64,000 bases of DNA from Limnohabitans sp. 15K (lineage in GTDB: Bacteria > Pseudomonadota > Gammaproteobacteria > Burkholderiales > Burkholderiaceae_C): assembly GCF_002778285.1 (NCBI RefSeq), contig NZ_NESM01000001.1, positions 886,529 through 950,528 of the forward strand, given 5' to 3'. Below are positions 35,035 to 45,077 of the stretch, one piece after another. Numbering within the stretch: the first letter of the stretch is position 1; every line of letters starts with the position of its first letter. The notes under the pieces are model-generated. The model had not been told where the DNA came from and ran no database searches. It saw nothing but the letters and a program-made list of their open reading frames with translations. The position numbers and the translations under genes were made by a program.

Positions 35035-35730
35035 TCAAGCGACCGGGGTGTGCGTGAACCTGTAACCCGCACCGCGCACCGTCTCAATCATGGAACCGGC
35101 TTCACCCAATGACTCTCGCAGACGCTTGACGTGCACGTCCACTGTGCGCTCTTCGATGTAAACATGGTCACCCCAGACTTTGTCCAGCAAGGCACCGCGG
35201 CTGTGCACACGTTCTGGATGACGCATGAGGTAATGCAACAACTTGAACTCGGTCGGCCCCACTTTGAGGGGTTTATCGGCCAAGTTGACCCGGTGCGTGT
35301 CGGCGTCCAATTGCAGTTCACCCATTTTGACCACCCCGCCCGAAGCCTCTGGGACCCGGCGGCGCAACACCGCGCGAATACGTGCCAAGAGTTCTCTGGG
35401 TGAAAACGGTTTGACGATGTAATCGTCTGCCCCTGCGTCCAATCCTGCCACCCGATCGGCCTCGTCACCGCGTGCGGTGAGCATCAGAATGGGCACCAAC
35501 TTGGTACGGGTGGACGAGCGCCAGCGGCGCGCCAAAGTCAGACCACTCTCACCGGGCAGCATCCAGTCCAGCAAGATGACGTCTGGCAGTATTTCGTCGA
35601 GCTCTCGCTGTGCGGTTTCGGCATCGATGGCCCAGACAGGCTGAAAACCGTTGTGCCGCAGATTGACCGCAATCAGCTCGGCGATCGAGGGTTCATCCTC
35701 GACGATCAAGATACGAGGAACAGATCTCAT
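35035..35730 (-). CDS. phoB: Phosphate regulon response regulator PhoB
   Basis: A 231-residue OmpR/PhoB-type regulator. The receiver has acidic residues in LIVEDEPSIAEL, the phospho-acceptor Asp in VILLDWMLPGESG, and the conserved Lys in DDYIVKPFSPREL. The winged-helix DNA-binding domain ends with YIEERTVDVHVKRLRESLG and TVRGAGYRF. Phosphorylated PhoB binds 11-bp direct repeats (Pho boxes), which occur at many genes in this window. Its ATG overlaps the phoU stop by four bases. Confidence 0.97.
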   Translation of the reverse strand: MRSVPRILIVEDEPSIAELIAVNLRHNGFQPVWAIDAETAQRELDEILPDVILLDWMLPGESGLTLARRWRSSTRTKLVPILMLTARGDEADRVAGLDAGADDYIVKPFSPRELLARIRAVLRRRVPEASGGVVKMGELQLDADTHRVNLADKPLKVGPTEFKLLHYLMRHPERVHSRGALLDKVWGDHVYIEERTVDVHVKRLRESLGEAGSMIETVRGAGYRFTHTPVA

Positions 35731-36425
35731 TTCACCGCTTTTTCAATCTCGGTCAAAGCCGTGTGGCGCACATCGGCACCCTTGACCACATAGATGACAA
35801 ATTCGGCAATGTTCTTGGCATGGTCACCAATGCGCTCAATGGCTTTGGCCACAAACAGCAAATCCAGGCTGGCCGAGATGGTACGGGGGTCTTCCATCAT
35901 GTAAGTCACCAGCTTGCGCACAAAACCATTGAACTCGGCGTCAATCAAGTCATCTTCTTTCAAAATGACCAAGGCTGTGGCAACGTCCAGCCGTGCAAAG
36001 GCATCCAATGCTTTGCGCAGCAAACCCGTGGCCAAATCTGCAGCAATTCTCAATTCAGAAGCTGGCAAATTGCGGGGCGTGCCCTGCTCCAAAATCTGTT
36101 TGACCATGCGGGCAATGCGCTCGGCCTCATCCCCAGCACGCTCCAAGTTACCGGTGATCTTGGAGATGGCCATCAACAATCGCAAATCGATGGCCGTGGG
36201 CTGTCGACGTGCAATGATGGACGCCAACTCAGCATCGATTTCCACTTCCAGCTTGTTCACTTGCTTTTCTGTGTCGATGACCTGATCAGCCACTTCCAAG
36301 CTGAACTGTGCCAAGGCATAAACGGCATGACGGGTTTGCGACTCAACCAAACCACCCAACTCCAAGACGCGCGACGACACGCTGGTCAGGTCGGCATCAA
36401 ATTGACTCGAAATGTGTTTTTCCAT
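35727..36425 (-). CDS. phoU: Phosphate signalling complex protein PhoU
   Basis: A 232-residue all-helical protein with two PhoU domains (each a three-helix bundle) containing the metal-binding patterns EVEIDAELASIIARRQP and ERIGDHAKNIAEFVIY. PhoU connects the Pst transporter to PhoR and turns the Pho response off when phosphate is plentiful. It sits between pstB and phoB in the operon, 13 bases after pstB. Confidence 0.96.
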   Translation of the reverse strand: MEKHISSQFDADLTSVSSRVLELGGLVESQTRHAVYALAQFSLEVADQVIDTEKQVNKLEVEIDAELASIIARRQPTAIDLRLLMAISKITGNLERAGDEAERIARMVKQILEQGTPRNLPASELRIAADLATGLLRKALDAFARLDVATALVILKEDDLIDAEFNGFVRKLVTYMMEDPRTISASLDLLFVAKAIERIGDHAKNIAEFVIYVVKGADVRHTALTEIEKAVK

Positions 36426-36438
36426 TTTTTGCTCCTGA

Positions 36439-37212
36439 TCAGCCGAAACGGCCAGTGATGTAGTCTTCGGTTTCCTGACGGGCAGGCTTCATGAAAATCT
36501 GTTCGGTTTGGCCAAACTCCACCAATTCGCCCAGGTACATATAGGCCGTGAAGTCCGACACACGGGCAGCTTGCTGCATATTGTGTGTGACGATGGCCAC
36601 GGTGTAGTCTTTCTTCAATTCGGTGACCAACTCTTCCACTTTGGCGGTCGAGATAGGGTCCAGCGCCGAAGTGGGTTCATCGAGCAAGATGACTTTGGGC
36701 TTGACCGCGATGGTGCGGGCAATGCACAAGCGCTGCTGTTGGCCACCCGACAAAGACAATCCGCTTTGACCCAGTTTGTCCTTGACCTCGTTCCAAATCG
36801 CAGCCTTGGTCAAGGCCGATTCGACGCGCTCGTCCATGTCGGAGCGGCTGAGGTTTTCGTATAAGCGAACGCCAAAAGCGATGTTGTCGTAAATCGACAT
36901 CGGAAATGGCGTCGGCTTTTGGAACACCATGCCGATTTGGGCACGCAACAGGTTCAGGTCTTGGCCTTTGTCCAGAATGTTTTGACCATAAAAGTTGATC
37001 TGGCCTTCAGCACGCTGTCCAGGGTAGAGGCTGTACATGCGGTTCAGTGTGCGCAGCAAAGTCGACTTGCCGCAGCCCGAGGGGCCGATGAAAGCGGTTA
37101 CGCGGTTTTCTGCGATGTCCAAGTTGACATTTTTAAGGCCTTTGAATTTGCCGTAAAAAAAGTCAAGGTTGCGCACCTCGAGTGCATTTTGCGTGGGTTT
37201 CTTATCAGGCAT
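36439..37212 (-). CDS. pstB: Phosphate ABC transporter ATP-binding protein PstB
   Basis: A 257-residue ABC ATPase powering phosphate import. Walker A is [17 protein letters not shown], the signature is [13 protein letters not shown], Walker B is [13 protein letters not shown] and the switch His is in [16 protein letters not shown]. The C-terminal [13 protein letters not shown]-like ending ([12 protein letters not shown]) is diagnostic of PstB. It lies 59 bases downstream of pstA. Confidence 0.98.
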   Translation of the reverse strand: MPDKKPTQNALEVRNLDFFYGKFKGLKNVNLDIAENRVTAFIGPSGCGKSTLLRTLNRMYSLYPGQRAEGQINFYGQNILDKGQDLNLLRAQIGMVFQKPTPFPMSIYDNIAFGVRLYENLSRSDMDERVESALTKAAIWNEVKDKLGQSGLSLSGGQQQRLCIARTIAVKPKVILLDEPTSALDPISTAKVEELVTELKKDYTVAIVTHNMQQAARVSDFTAYMYLGELVEFGQTEQIFMKPARQETEDYITGRFG

Positions 37213-37271
37213 AGGAATTCCTGTGTGTGCGAAAGAATAAATTTTGGAGACTGGGGATTTTTAAATCTGCA

Positions 37272-38132
37272 TCAGGCAGAAGTCTTTTCCCTGAAGAACA
37301 CGCGTGCCAAGATGTTGAGCAACAAGACGGCCAAAGTGACCAGCAAAGCACCACCCCAGGCCAAGCGGATCCAGTTGTCGTACGGGCTCATGGCGAATTG
37401 GTAAATCACCACAGGCAAATTGGCCATGGGCTTGGTCATGTCGGTGCTGTAAAACTGGTTGTTCAAGGCGGTGAACAACAAGGGCGCAGTTTCGCCACTG
37501 ATGCGAGCCACAGCCAACAACAGGCCGGTGATCACACCGCTTTTGGCCGCACGCAGGGTCACGGAAATAGAAACCTTCCAGCGCGGTGCACCCAAGGCAA
37601 ACGCTGCTTCGCGCAAGCTGCCAGGCACCAAACGCAGCATGTTTTCGGTGGTCCGCATGACCACAGGCACCGCGATCAAGGACAAAGCCATGCTGCCGGC
37701 GTAGCCCGAAAAGCCGCCCAATGTGGCCACTGCGATGGCGTAAACAAACAAGCCGATCACAATCGATGGGGCCGACAACATGATGTCGGTCACAAAGCGT
37801 GTCAGTTCCGCCGTTTTGCTGTGATCACCGTATTCGGTCAGGTAAATGCCCGCCAAAATACCCACCGGCGTAGCGACCAAAACCGACAAACCGACAATCA
37901 TCAAACTGCCCACAATCGCATTGCGCAAGCCCCCACCCTCTGTGCCGGGTGCGGGTGTGTCTTTGGTCAGCATGTTCCAGTCCAAGGCGGCAAAACCGTT
38001 GGAAAAAAGCACCAGCAAAATCCACATCAACACAGCGATGCCCAAAGCCATCGCCAACATTGAAGTGGCCATGCCCAAAGAATTGGCGATTTGACGGCGG
38101 CGGTAAAGCCCTTGATCCATGTTCATGGCCAT
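37272..38132 (-). CDS. pstA: Phosphate ABC transporter permease PstA
   Basis: A 286-residue inner-membrane permease with about six helices. The EAA-type loop (REAAFALGAPRWKVSISVTLRAAKSGVITG) and GGGLRNAIVGSLMIVGLSVLVATPVGILAGIYLTEYG are standard for PstA. It pairs with PstC to form the channel and begins one base after the pstC stop. Confidence 0.96.
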   Translation of the reverse strand: MAMNMDQGLYRRRQIANSLGMATSMLAMALGIAVLMWILLVLFSNGFAALDWNMLTKDTPAPGTEGGGLRNAIVGSLMIVGLSVLVATPVGILAGIYLTEYGDHSKTAELTRFVTDIMLSAPSIVIGLFVYAIAVATLGGFSGYAGSMALSLIAVPVVMRTTENMLRLVPGSLREAAFALGAPRWKVSISVTLRAAKSGVITGLLLAVARISGETAPLLFTALNNQFYSTDMTKPMANLPVVIYQFAMSPYDNWIRLAWGGALLVTLAVLLLNILARVFFREKTSA

Positions 38133-38133
38133 A

Positions 38134-39123
38134 TCAGAACCCCTTGGCTTTTTCAGCCCGATTGATCATCCACTTGGCCAAAGCCAAGACAACGAAGGTG
38201 ATCACGAACAGCAAGAAGCCGAGCGCAAACAGCGAAGACATGTGCAAATCTGCCGCTTCGCCAAATTCATTGGCCAGTGTCGAAGCGATCGATGTGCCTG
38301 GAGAGAACAATGAAGTGGGCATGCGGTTGGCATTGCCGATCACAAAGGTCACCGCCATCGTTTCGCCCAATGCACGGCCCAAGCCCAACATGACACCACC
38401 GATCACCCCTTTTTGGGTGTAAGGCAACACGATCTCGCGCACGACCTCCCAAGTGGTGCAGCCCAAACCATAGGCGGACTCTCGCAAGATGGGGGGGGTG
38501 ATTTCAAACACATCGCGCATCACAGCCGCCACAAAGGGCAAGACCATGAACGCCAAAACAATGCCTGCGGCCAAGATGCCCATGCCGTTGGGGGCGCCGC
38601 CAAACAAGAAACCGATCAAAGGCATGCCGCTCATCAAGTCGCGCACAGGCACTTGAACGTAATCGGCAAACAAGGGTGCGAACACAAACAAGCCAAACAT
38701 GCCGTAAATGATGGAAGGCACAGCGGCCAGCAATTCGATGGCCGTGCCCAAGGGGCGTCGCAACCACACTGGGCAGGTTTCGGTCAAAAAGACCGCAATG
38801 CCAAATGCCAAGGGCACAGCTATCAACAGGGCTATGCCCGCGCTCGACATGGTGCCGACGATGGCATAAGCCGCGCCGAACTGGAGGTTGTTCACATCCC
38901 ACTCTGCGAACCAGAGGAATGGCACACCAAACTTGGCAAAGGTGGGCCAGGCATTGACAAACAAAGAAATGATGATGCCGGCCAGCGCAGTCAGCACGAT
39001 CAAAGAGAAAAACTGGGTTGATCTGTGAAACAAAACATCTTGAAGCCTTTGGCGTTTGGCCATGGCAAGCATTTGGCTGCTGACTTTTGCTTCAGAAGGG
39101 GAAGTTTGCATGCGGGAATCCAT
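38134..39123 (-). CDS. pstC: Phosphate ABC transporter permease PstC
   Basis: A 329-residue permease. [30 protein letters not shown] and [30 protein letters not shown] (EAA loop) are PstC signatures. The ATG at 39123 was preferred to a TTG one codon earlier. A terminator-like hairpin separates it from pstS, so its expression relative to pstS is probably reduced. Confidence 0.96.
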   Translation of the reverse strand: MDSRMQTSPSEAKVSSQMLAMAKRQRLQDVLFHRSTQFFSLIVLTALAGIIISLFVNAWPTFAKFGVPFLWFAEWDVNNLQFGAAYAIVGTMSSAGIALLIAVPLAFGIAVFLTETCPVWLRRPLGTAIELLAAVPSIIYGMFGLFVFAPLFADYVQVPVRDLMSGMPLIGFLFGGAPNGMGILAAGIVLAFMVLPFVAAVMRDVFEITPPILRESAYGLGCTTWEVVREIVLPYTQKGVIGGVMLGLGRALGETMAVTFVIGNANRMPTSLFSPGTSIASTLANEFGEAADLHMSSLFALGFLLFVITFVVLALAKWMINRAEKAKGF

Positions 39124-39135
39124 CAAATCAAACAG

Positions 39136-39170
39136 AAAAACCGTCGGTTGCCTACTTTGCCAACCGACGG
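39136..39170 (-). terminator. Attenuator-type hairpin between pstS and pstC
   Basis: CCGTCGGTTG (39141-39150) and CAACCGACGG (39161-39170) are perfect inverted repeats with a ten-base loop, followed on the minus strand by five T residues. Its place inside the operon, right after pstS, suggests partial termination that makes more binding protein than permease. Confidence 0.85.
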
Positions 39171-39193
39171 ATCACTGGATCTATTAACCAGAA

Positions 39194-40213
39194 TTACTTC
39201 TGAATTTGCGACCAGACTTTGGCGCGGATGTCGTTGGTCAGCTTGTCAGGCAATGCCACGTAGTCGAGATCTTCGGCCAATTTCTTGCCGTTCTTGAAAG
39301 ACCAGTCAAAGAACTTGATCGCTTCGTTGGAGGCGGCTTTGTCGGCTGGGTTCTTGTACATGACAATGAAAGAAGCCGTGCTGATGGGCCAGCTGTTGGC
39401 GCCCTTGGCATTCACCATCGACACGCCCATGCCAGGCACGCTGAACCAGTCGGCGCTGGCGGCAGCTGCAGCAAAAGTCAAGTCATCTGGGCTGACGTAT
39501 TTGCCATCGGCGTTTTGAACTTGCATGAAGTTCATGTTGTTCTTTTTCACGTAGGCGTATTCCACATAACCAACCGCACCTTTGACGCGGTTGACGTTGG
39601 CAGCAACACCTTCGTTGCCCTTGCCACCCACGGAAGTCGGCGCTGGCCACTTGACGGTGGCGTTTTTGCCAGGACCGTCAGCCCACTCTTTGCTCACAGC
39701 GCTCAGGTAGTCGGTGAAGTTGAAGGTGGTGCCGGAACCATCTGCGCGGTGCACCACGGTGATGATGTCATTGGGCAGGTTTTTGCCTGGGTTCAAAGCC
39801 ACGAACCTGGGGTCGTTCCACTTGCTGATCTTGCCGGAGAAAATATCGGCCAACACGGGACCTGTGACGCGCAACTCACCGGGCTTGAAACCGTCCAAGT
39901 TGACGACAGGCACAGTGCCGCCAATGATCATGGGGAATTGAACCATGCCGTCTTTGTCCAACTCAGCACCTGTCAAAGGCGCATCGGTGGCACCAAAAGT
40001 CACGGTTTTGGCGCGAATCTGGCGAATACCACCCGAAGATCCGATCGACTGGTAGTTCAAACCGACGTTGCTGGCTGCTTTGTAGGCTTCAGCCCACTTG
40101 GCATACACGGGGAATGGGAAAGTAGCACCTGCGCCAGTGATGTCGGCTGCAAAGGCCGTGGCTGCCACAACGGTCATACCGACCGCAGCGATGATTGATT
40201 TCAATTTCAACAT
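39194..40213 (-). CDS. pstS: Periplasmic phosphate-binding protein PstS
   Basis: A 339-residue high-affinity phosphate receptor. It has a signal peptide ending near TAFAADITGAGATFPFPVYAKW and the phosphate-contacting segments SIGSSGGIRQI, FGATDAPLT and VHRADGSGTTFNFTDYL. It is the first gene of pstSCAB-phoU-phoB-phoR and is preceded by a three-repeat Pho-like box. Confidence 0.98.
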   Translation of the reverse strand: MLKLKSIIAAVGMTVVAATAFAADITGAGATFPFPVYAKWAEAYKAASNVGLNYQSIGSSGGIRQIRAKTVTFGATDAPLTGAELDKDGMVQFPMIIGGTVPVVNLDGFKPGELRVTGPVLADIFSGKISKWNDPRFVALNPGKNLPNDIITVVHRADGSGTTFNFTDYLSAVSKEWADGPGKNATVKWPAPTSVGGKGNEGVAANVNRVKGAVGYVEYAYVKKNNMNFMQVQNADGKYVSPDDLTFAAAAASADWFSVPGMGVSMVNAKGANSWPISTASFIVMYKNPADKAASNEAIKFFDWSFKNGKKLAEDLDYVALPDKLTNDIRAKVWSQIQK

Positions 40214-40279
40214 TTGAACTCCTGGTTCAGGGTGGGGAAAAATTGGTGTTTCTTGTAAAGCAGAAACTCAGGTGACTTT

Positions 40280-40308
40280 AATGTCCAATTATGACAATTT
40301 GATGTCAC
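40280..40308 (-). promoter_or_regulatory. PhoB box upstream of pstS
   Basis: On the minus strand GTGACAT (40308-40302) and TTGTCAT (40297-40291) are 11 bases apart, with GGACATT (40286-40280) also in phase. TAAAGT begins ten bases after the second repeat, the expected -10 spacing. It controls the pst-pho operon. Confidence 0.85.
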
Positions 40309-40378
40309 AAAAACTGCTTCAACGTTTCAAGACGAGGCTCATGAGTGCCACAAGCCTGCGAACGCTCTGTGAGCGAAG

Positions 40379-42604
40379 TCACAGACCGATCATTCCACCG
40401 TCTTGGCGGGTGATGACGATGGTGGCCGAGCGAGGACGCCCTTGGGGCCCAAAACCTTGATTGCCGGGCCACAAGCTTTGCGGCTCGCTGCCACTGGACA
40501 AAGGCTTGGACAACTCACCCGGGTGCTGAATGTTCACAAACAGCGTGCGGCCATCGGCCGTTTCCGTGATGCCGGTGACCTCTGACCCCTTAGGAGCCAC
40601 CAAAAAGCGGCGCAATTTGGCCTCACCCAGGGCCGCCCCCACAAAAGTCTCTTGGGTGCCGGTTTGCTCCACACCACCAACCAGCATTTTGTTTTTGACG
40701 GTGACTTTGCCACCGTCGCCGACCTGCCCAGGAATGGCAGCCAACAACATGCAATTGGTCTCATCGGTCATCGCGTTGTCATCGGTCTGGATCCAGCAAA
40801 TGCCTGTGGCCTTGCTGAACCAGAGGCCATCAGGCGATGAAAATGCGTTTTTGGCCGTCAGGCCCGACAGATTGGCATCGCCCGCATCCTCTTCTGCACC
40901 AAACAAGAAGATGTCCCATGCAAAGGCCTTGGCCGTTGACTTGTTGTCGGCCTCTTTGAAACGGATGATGTGGCCGTTGGGATTGCCCATGCCTTTGTTG
41001 CCGTCCAGATCCATGTAGGCGCGCGGGTTGGCCGCATCCACTTTGGTGGGTGTACGGTTGATGGCGTTGTTGTTGGTCAACGAGAAATAAATCTCCCCAT
41101 TGCGGTGGTTGACTGCGCCCCACTCGGGTCGGTCCATTTTGGTGGCACCCACAGCATCCGCGGCCAGACGCGCATGGACCAACACATCACCCTGGTTGGC
41201 AAATTTGTAGGCTGCGTGGTTGGCGATGCGTGGATCGGCGATGTTCAGCTCCAACCATTCGCCTTGGCCTGTGGCATCAAAACGGGCCGCAAACAGCTTG
41301 CCTTCGCTCAGGTACTTGTCCCCGGCCAGCATGCCGCCGCCCACATCGCGCGGGTCCCACACCGCGGTGCTCACGAACTTGTAGATGTATTCATTGCGCG
41401 AGTCGCAACCCATATAGAAAGCCAAGGGCTCACCCGCTTTGGGGTTGCCACAAACGGCAGCTTCGTGGGCAAAACGGCCCATGGCCACGCGCTTGGCGGG
41501 TGTGGAAGAAGGCGACAGCGGATCGATCTCGAAGTTGTAGCCGAAGGTGTTGGCCTCGTTGCGGAAATCTCTTTCAGCGTTGGCACCCACAGCGGCCAGA
41601 TTCCAACGTGCAAACCGGTCGTCGGTGGCAGAAACCGTGTGCCAGCCCTGGCTGATGGCTTTTTGCACACCGGCAGAGGGTGCTGCAAAAGCGACGCCAT
41701 AACGGCGGCGCGCAGTCACTTCTTTGGCAGACAGCCCGGTGCCCGTGCCCGTGGCCTGAAAGTAAAACGCCCAGTTTTCCTCGCAACCCAAATAGGTGCC
41801 CCATGGGGTTTTGCCGTGGCCGCAATTGTTCAAGGTGCCGCGCGACATGGCGCCAGCCGTGTCCCAACGGGTCACCAACTGGCTGCGAATGTCTTCGATG
41901 TGTGCACGCGGGCCACTGATGCGGGCGGGCGTTTGCGCATTGAAGCGGCGGTTCAAAGGGGAGTCTTGCTGGATGCGCCAACCTTGGGGGGTTTTGACCA
42001 TTTCCACCACCGAAATGCCGTGGTGGTTGATTTCCTTGAGCACTTCCAATTCGGGTCGCACCCCCAGGTCCCAAGAGCCAAATTGGTCAAATTTTTTGCC
42101 GCTCACCCCGTTAGACGTTTGGCCATTGGGGTGCATGAAGTGCGCATCGGCCGAGCTTTCGTGGTTCACACACAGCACGGCACGGCCCGTTTCTTTCTCG
42201 GTGTAGCGGCCATTGGCATCGATGTAATAAATGTCCATGCCATCGTGGTGATCACCGATGCGGCGCGACCAGTCGTCAGATTCAAGGCCCTTGTTGGAGT
42301 AAGCAGGCAGGGCCGAATCGAGCGCATCGCCCGTGGCGTGCAAAACACTGTATTGGTAACCAGGTGGCAACACCACGTTGTCCAGCAAACTTTTGTCCAC
42401 CGAAGGGAAACCCAGCGCCGAGGGTGCTGCGGCCATGCCAGACACCATGCTGGCGCAACCGGGCAGCATGGCCAGACCCGCCAAACCCAGACCACCCCGC
42501 AACAAGCCCCGACGCGACGGGTTTTGCAGGGATTGGGCCAATACGTCTTGGAAATGCGGGTTGTTGGAGGTGTTGTGGACGGGATCGTGGTCGTGGTGTG
42601 ACAT
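40379..42604 (-). CDS. phoX: PhoX-family alkaline phosphatase (Tat-exported)
   Basis: A 741-residue DUF839 protein. PhoX enzymes are calcium/iron-dependent periplasmic phosphomonoesterases that release phosphate from organic esters. The twin-arginine signal SRRGLLRGGLGLAGLAMLPG lies about 30 residues in. LCVNHESSADAHF, NNCGHGKTPWGTYLGCEENW and CGNPKAGEPLAFYMGCD are PhoX-family segments holding likely metal ligands. The start at 42604 (MSHHDHDP) has TGGAG upstream; further upstream codons overlap the Pho box. It is oriented toward pstS. Confidence 0.94.
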   Translation of the reverse strand: MSHHDHDPVHNTSNNPHFQDVLAQSLQNPSRRGLLRGGLGLAGLAMLPGCASMVSGMAAAPSALGFPSVDKSLLDNVVLPPGYQYSVLHATGDALDSALPAYSNKGLESDDWSRRIGDHHDGMDIYYIDANGRYTEKETGRAVLCVNHESSADAHFMHPNGQTSNGVSGKKFDQFGSWDLGVRPELEVLKEINHHGISVVEMVKTPQGWRIQQDSPLNRRFNAQTPARISGPRAHIEDIRSQLVTRWDTAGAMSRGTLNNCGHGKTPWGTYLGCEENWAFYFQATGTGTGLSAKEVTARRRYGVAFAAPSAGVQKAISQGWHTVSATDDRFARWNLAAVGANAERDFRNEANTFGYNFEIDPLSPSSTPAKRVAMGRFAHEAAVCGNPKAGEPLAFYMGCDSRNEYIYKFVSTAVWDPRDVGGGMLAGDKYLSEGKLFAARFDATGQGEWLELNIADPRIANHAAYKFANQGDVLVHARLAADAVGATKMDRPEWGAVNHRNGEIYFSLTNNNAINRTPTKVDAANPRAYMDLDGNKGMGNPNGHIIRFKEADNKSTAKAFAWDIFLFGAEEDAGDANLSGLTAKNAFSSPDGLWFSKATGICWIQTDDNAMTDETNCMLLAAIPGQVGDGGKVTVKNKMLVGGVEQTGTQETFVGAALGEAKLRRFLVAPKGSEVTGITETADGRTLFVNIQHPGELSKPLSSGSEPQSLWPGNQGFGPQGRPRSATIVITRQDGGMIGL

Positions 42605-42632
42605 GCAAACTCCATTGGAAAGCACCGATTGA

Positions 42633-42661
42633 AGGTCATTTCTATGACATTTTGATGTCAA
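42633..42661 (-). promoter_or_regulatory. PhoB box upstream of phoX
   Basis: On the minus strand TTGACAT (42661-42655), ATGTCAT (42650-42644) and ATGACCT (42639-42633) are spaced by 11 bases. TTCAAT begins ten bases after the second repeat. The predicted leader to the phoX ATG is under 20 bases but still holds the TGGAG ribosome-binding site. Confidence 0.85.
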
Positions 42662-42708
42662 AACAAGCAACTCTGCCATCAGGCAGCGCCTGCAAGGCGG
42701 GCCAAAAC

Positions 42709-42726
42709 TTGTCATGGTTTCGTCAC
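42709..42726 (+). promoter_or_regulatory. PhoB-box-like site upstream of gap-arsJ-arsR
   Basis: TTGTCAT (42709-42715) and TCGTCAC (42720-42726) are 11 bases apart and point toward gap, whose ATG is 55 bases downstream. This pair is separate from, and divergent to, the phoX box 48 bases away. The downstream -10 (CAAAGT, 42737) is weak. Confidence 0.65.
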
Positions 42727-42781
42727 AAAGACGTGGCAAAGTTCACCCATTCACATTTCCAGAACCATCGAAGGATAGAGC

Positions 42782-43825
42782 ATGAAAGTCGGCATCAACG
42801 GGATGGGCCGCATTGGCCGCTTGGCCTTGCGTGCAGCCATGGGCGCTGCCGAGCGACAGCAAGATGACCCTCGCGCAGGCAACCGCCTGGAGGTGGTGCA
42901 CCTGAACGAACTCAAAGGTGGCGCAGCGGCCACCGCGCATTTGCTGGCTTTTGACAGCGTGCAAGGCAAGTGGCGCGAGCGCATTGAAGCCGACGGCGAA
43001 AGCCAGATTAGCATCGGTGATCGGACCCTGGGCTTTTCTTCCCATGCCAACCCGGCCGACATCCCTTGGGGCGACATGGGCGTGGATTTGGTGCTGGAGT
43101 GCACGGGCAAGTTTTTGACGCCTGAGACCATTCAGGGCCACCTGGACCGTGGGGCCAAGCGTGTCATCGTGGCAGCCCCCATCAAGGTGGGCGATGTGCT
43201 GAACATCGTGGTCGGCATCAACCACACGCTGTACAACCCGTCCAAAGACCGCATCGTCACGGCCGCATCCTGCACCACCAACTGCCTGGCCCCGGTGGTC
43301 AAAGTCGTGCACGAGGCCATTGGCATCAAGCACGGCCAGATCACCACCATCCACGACCCGACCAACACCAACTTGGTGGTCGATGCCCCACACAAAGACC
43401 TGCGCCGCGCACGCAGCGCCATGATGAGTCTGGCCCCCACCACCACCGGTAGCGCCACAGCGATTGCTTTGATTTACTCCGAACTCAAGGGCAAGCTCAA
43501 CGGCCACGCGGTGCGTGCGCCCGTGCTCAACGCTTCGCTGACCGACTGCGTGTTTGAGATGAAACGCGAGACCAGCGCCGAAGAGGTCAACGCCTTGTTT
43601 GCCGCTGCGGCCCAAGGCCCCTTGGCGGGTATTTTGGGTTATGAGACACGCCCACTGGTCAGCGTGGATTACGCCCGCGACACACGCAGCGCCATAGTCG
43701 ATGCGCTGTCCACCTTGGTCACCGACGGCACGCTGCTGAAAATTTACGCTTGGTACGACAACGAGATGGGCTACGCCTGCCGCATGGTGGACCTGGCTTG
43801 CCACATGAACGACGTCGGCATCTGA
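42782..43825 (+). CDS. gap: ArsJ-associated glyceraldehyde-3-phosphate dehydrogenase
   Basis: A 347-residue GAPDH. NAD-binding [18 protein letters not shown] and the catalytic Cys in [10 protein letters not shown] are intact, as is [15 protein letters not shown]. Beside arsJ, such a GAPDH uses arsenate in place of phosphate and makes 1-arseno-3-phosphoglycerate, the ArsJ substrate. AAGGA precedes the ATG; arsJ starts one base after the stop, and arsR closes the operon. A separate glycolytic GAPDH would be expected elsewhere in the genome. Confidence 0.93.
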   Translation: MKVGINGMGRIGRLALRAAMGAAERQQDDPRAGNRLEVVHLNELKGGAAATAHLLAFDSVQGKWRERIEADGESQISIGDRTLGFSSHANPADIPWGDMGVDLVLECTGKFLTPETIQGHLDRGAKRVIVAAPIKVGDVLNIVVGINHTLYNPSKDRIVTAASCTTNCLAPVVKVVHEAIGIKHGQITTIHDPTNTNLVVDAPHKDLRRARSAMMSLAPTTTGSATAIALIYSELKGKLNGHAVRAPVLNASLTDCVFEMKRETSAEEVNALFAAAAQGPLAGILGYETRPLVSVDYARDTRSAIVDALSTLVTDGTLLKIYAWYDNEMGYACRMVDLACHMNDVGI

Positions 43826-43826
43826 A

Positions 43827-45077
43827 ATGAACGCCGCTGAACGCCACTACGGCATCGTCACCGCAGCTTATTGGGGCTTCACCCTGACCGACGGTGCTTT
43901 GCGCATGTTGGTGCTGCTGCACTTTTACAAGCTGGGTTATTCCCCGTTCACGTTGGCCTTTTTGTTTTTGCTGTACGAAGGCGCAGGCGTCTTGGCCAAC
44001 CTGATTGGCGGCTGGCTGGCCACACGCTTTGGCATTGCCCGCATGCTCACCGTGGGCCTGGTCACGCAGATCATGGGCTTTGGTTTGCTCTCGGCCTTGC
44101 AGCCGGAATGGACAGCTACCATGTCGGTGGCCTGGGTGGTGCTGGCGCAAGGCGTTTGCGGTGTAGCCAAAGACCTGACCAAAACCGCCAGCAAATCGGC
44201 CATCAAGATCACACAAGCGCAAGCCAAAGACCAAGGCAACGGGCAACTCTTCAAGTGGGTCGCCTGGTTCACAGGCAGCAAAAACGCCATGAAAGGTTTT
44301 GGCTTTTTTCTGGGCGGTTTGCTGCTGGAGACGCTGGGTTTTCAGGGCTCGCTTTGGGCCATGTCGGGCCTGCTCGCCTTGGTGTTGGTCGGCGTCGTGA
44401 GCAGCCTGCCGCCCATGATGGGCAAGAGCAAGCCTTCAGGTTCGGCCAAAGAGCTGTTTGCGAAGAATCAGGGCATCAACGTCTTGGCAGCCGCCCGCGT
44501 GGCTTTGTTTGGTGCGCGTGACGTGTGGTTCGTGGTGGGCGTGCCGGTGTTTTTGTACTCGGTGGGCTGGACCTTCACCATGGTGGGTGGCTTTTTAGCG
44601 GCCTGGACGATTGGCTATGGCTTGGTGCAAGCCTTGGCCCCGCAGCTGGTGCGGCGCAGCGACGATGGCCTGAGTCGCGAAGTGCCAGCCGCACGTTGGT
44701 GGTCAGCGGTGCTCACACTCATACCGCTGGGGATTGCTGCCGCCATGTGGCTGCAAGCGCCGCAACTGCAGTGGTGGGTGGTGGGCGGCCTGAGTCTGTT
44801 TGGCTTTGCATTTGCCATCAACTCCTCTGTGCACAGCTATTTGGTCTTGGCCTATGCGGGCTCAGAAAAAGCGGCCGAAGACGTGGGGTTTTATTACGCG
44901 GCGAACGCATTGGGCCGCTTTGTGGGCACCTTGCTTTCCGGCTTGCTCTACCAGTGGGGCGGCCTGTTGTATGCCTTGCTGGGCTCGGCGCTCATGCTGC
45001 TGGTGTGCTGGCTGGCCACGCTGCGTTTGCCTTTAGGTTTGCACCCACAAGCCCCTCAGACGGAGACAACAAAATGA
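43827..45077 (+). CDS. arsJ: Organoarsenical efflux MFS transporter ArsJ
   Basis: A 416-residue major facilitator with about 12 helices. YGIVTAAYWGFTLTDGALRMLVLLHFYKLGYSPF at the N-terminus, GVCGVAKDLTKTASKSAIK and LFKWVAWFTGSKNAMKGFGFFLGGLLL are characteristic of ArsJ. ArsJ exports 1-arseno-3-phosphoglycerate, which then breaks down outside the cell to arsenate, giving arsenate resistance without reduction. Co-translated with gap and overlapping arsR by four bases. Confidence 0.93.
   Translation: MNAAERHYGIVTAAYWGFTLTDGALRMLVLLHFYKLGYSPFTLAFLFLLYEGAGVLANLIGGWLATRFGIARMLTVGLVTQIMGFGLLSALQPEWTATMSVAWVVLAQGVCGVAKDLTKTASKSAIKITQAQAKDQGNGQLFKWVAWFTGSKNAMKGFGFFLGGLLLETLGFQGSLWAMSGLLALVLVGVVSSLPPMMGKSKPSGSAKELFAKNQGINVLAAARVALFGARDVWFVVGVPVFLYSVGWTFTMVGGFLAAWTIGYGLVQALAPQLVRRSDDGLSREVPAARWWSAVLTLIPLGIAAAMWLQAPQLQWWVVGGLSLFGFAFAINSSVHSYLVLAYAGSEKAAEDVGFYYAANALGRFVGTLLSGLLYQWGGLLYALLGSALMLLVCWLATLRLPLGLHPQAPQTETTK

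Noticed and set aside
40970-42601. 543-codon plus-strand frame opposite phoX
   Set aside because: Shadow of phoX; it would also cover the Tat signal region and has no recognisable protein features.
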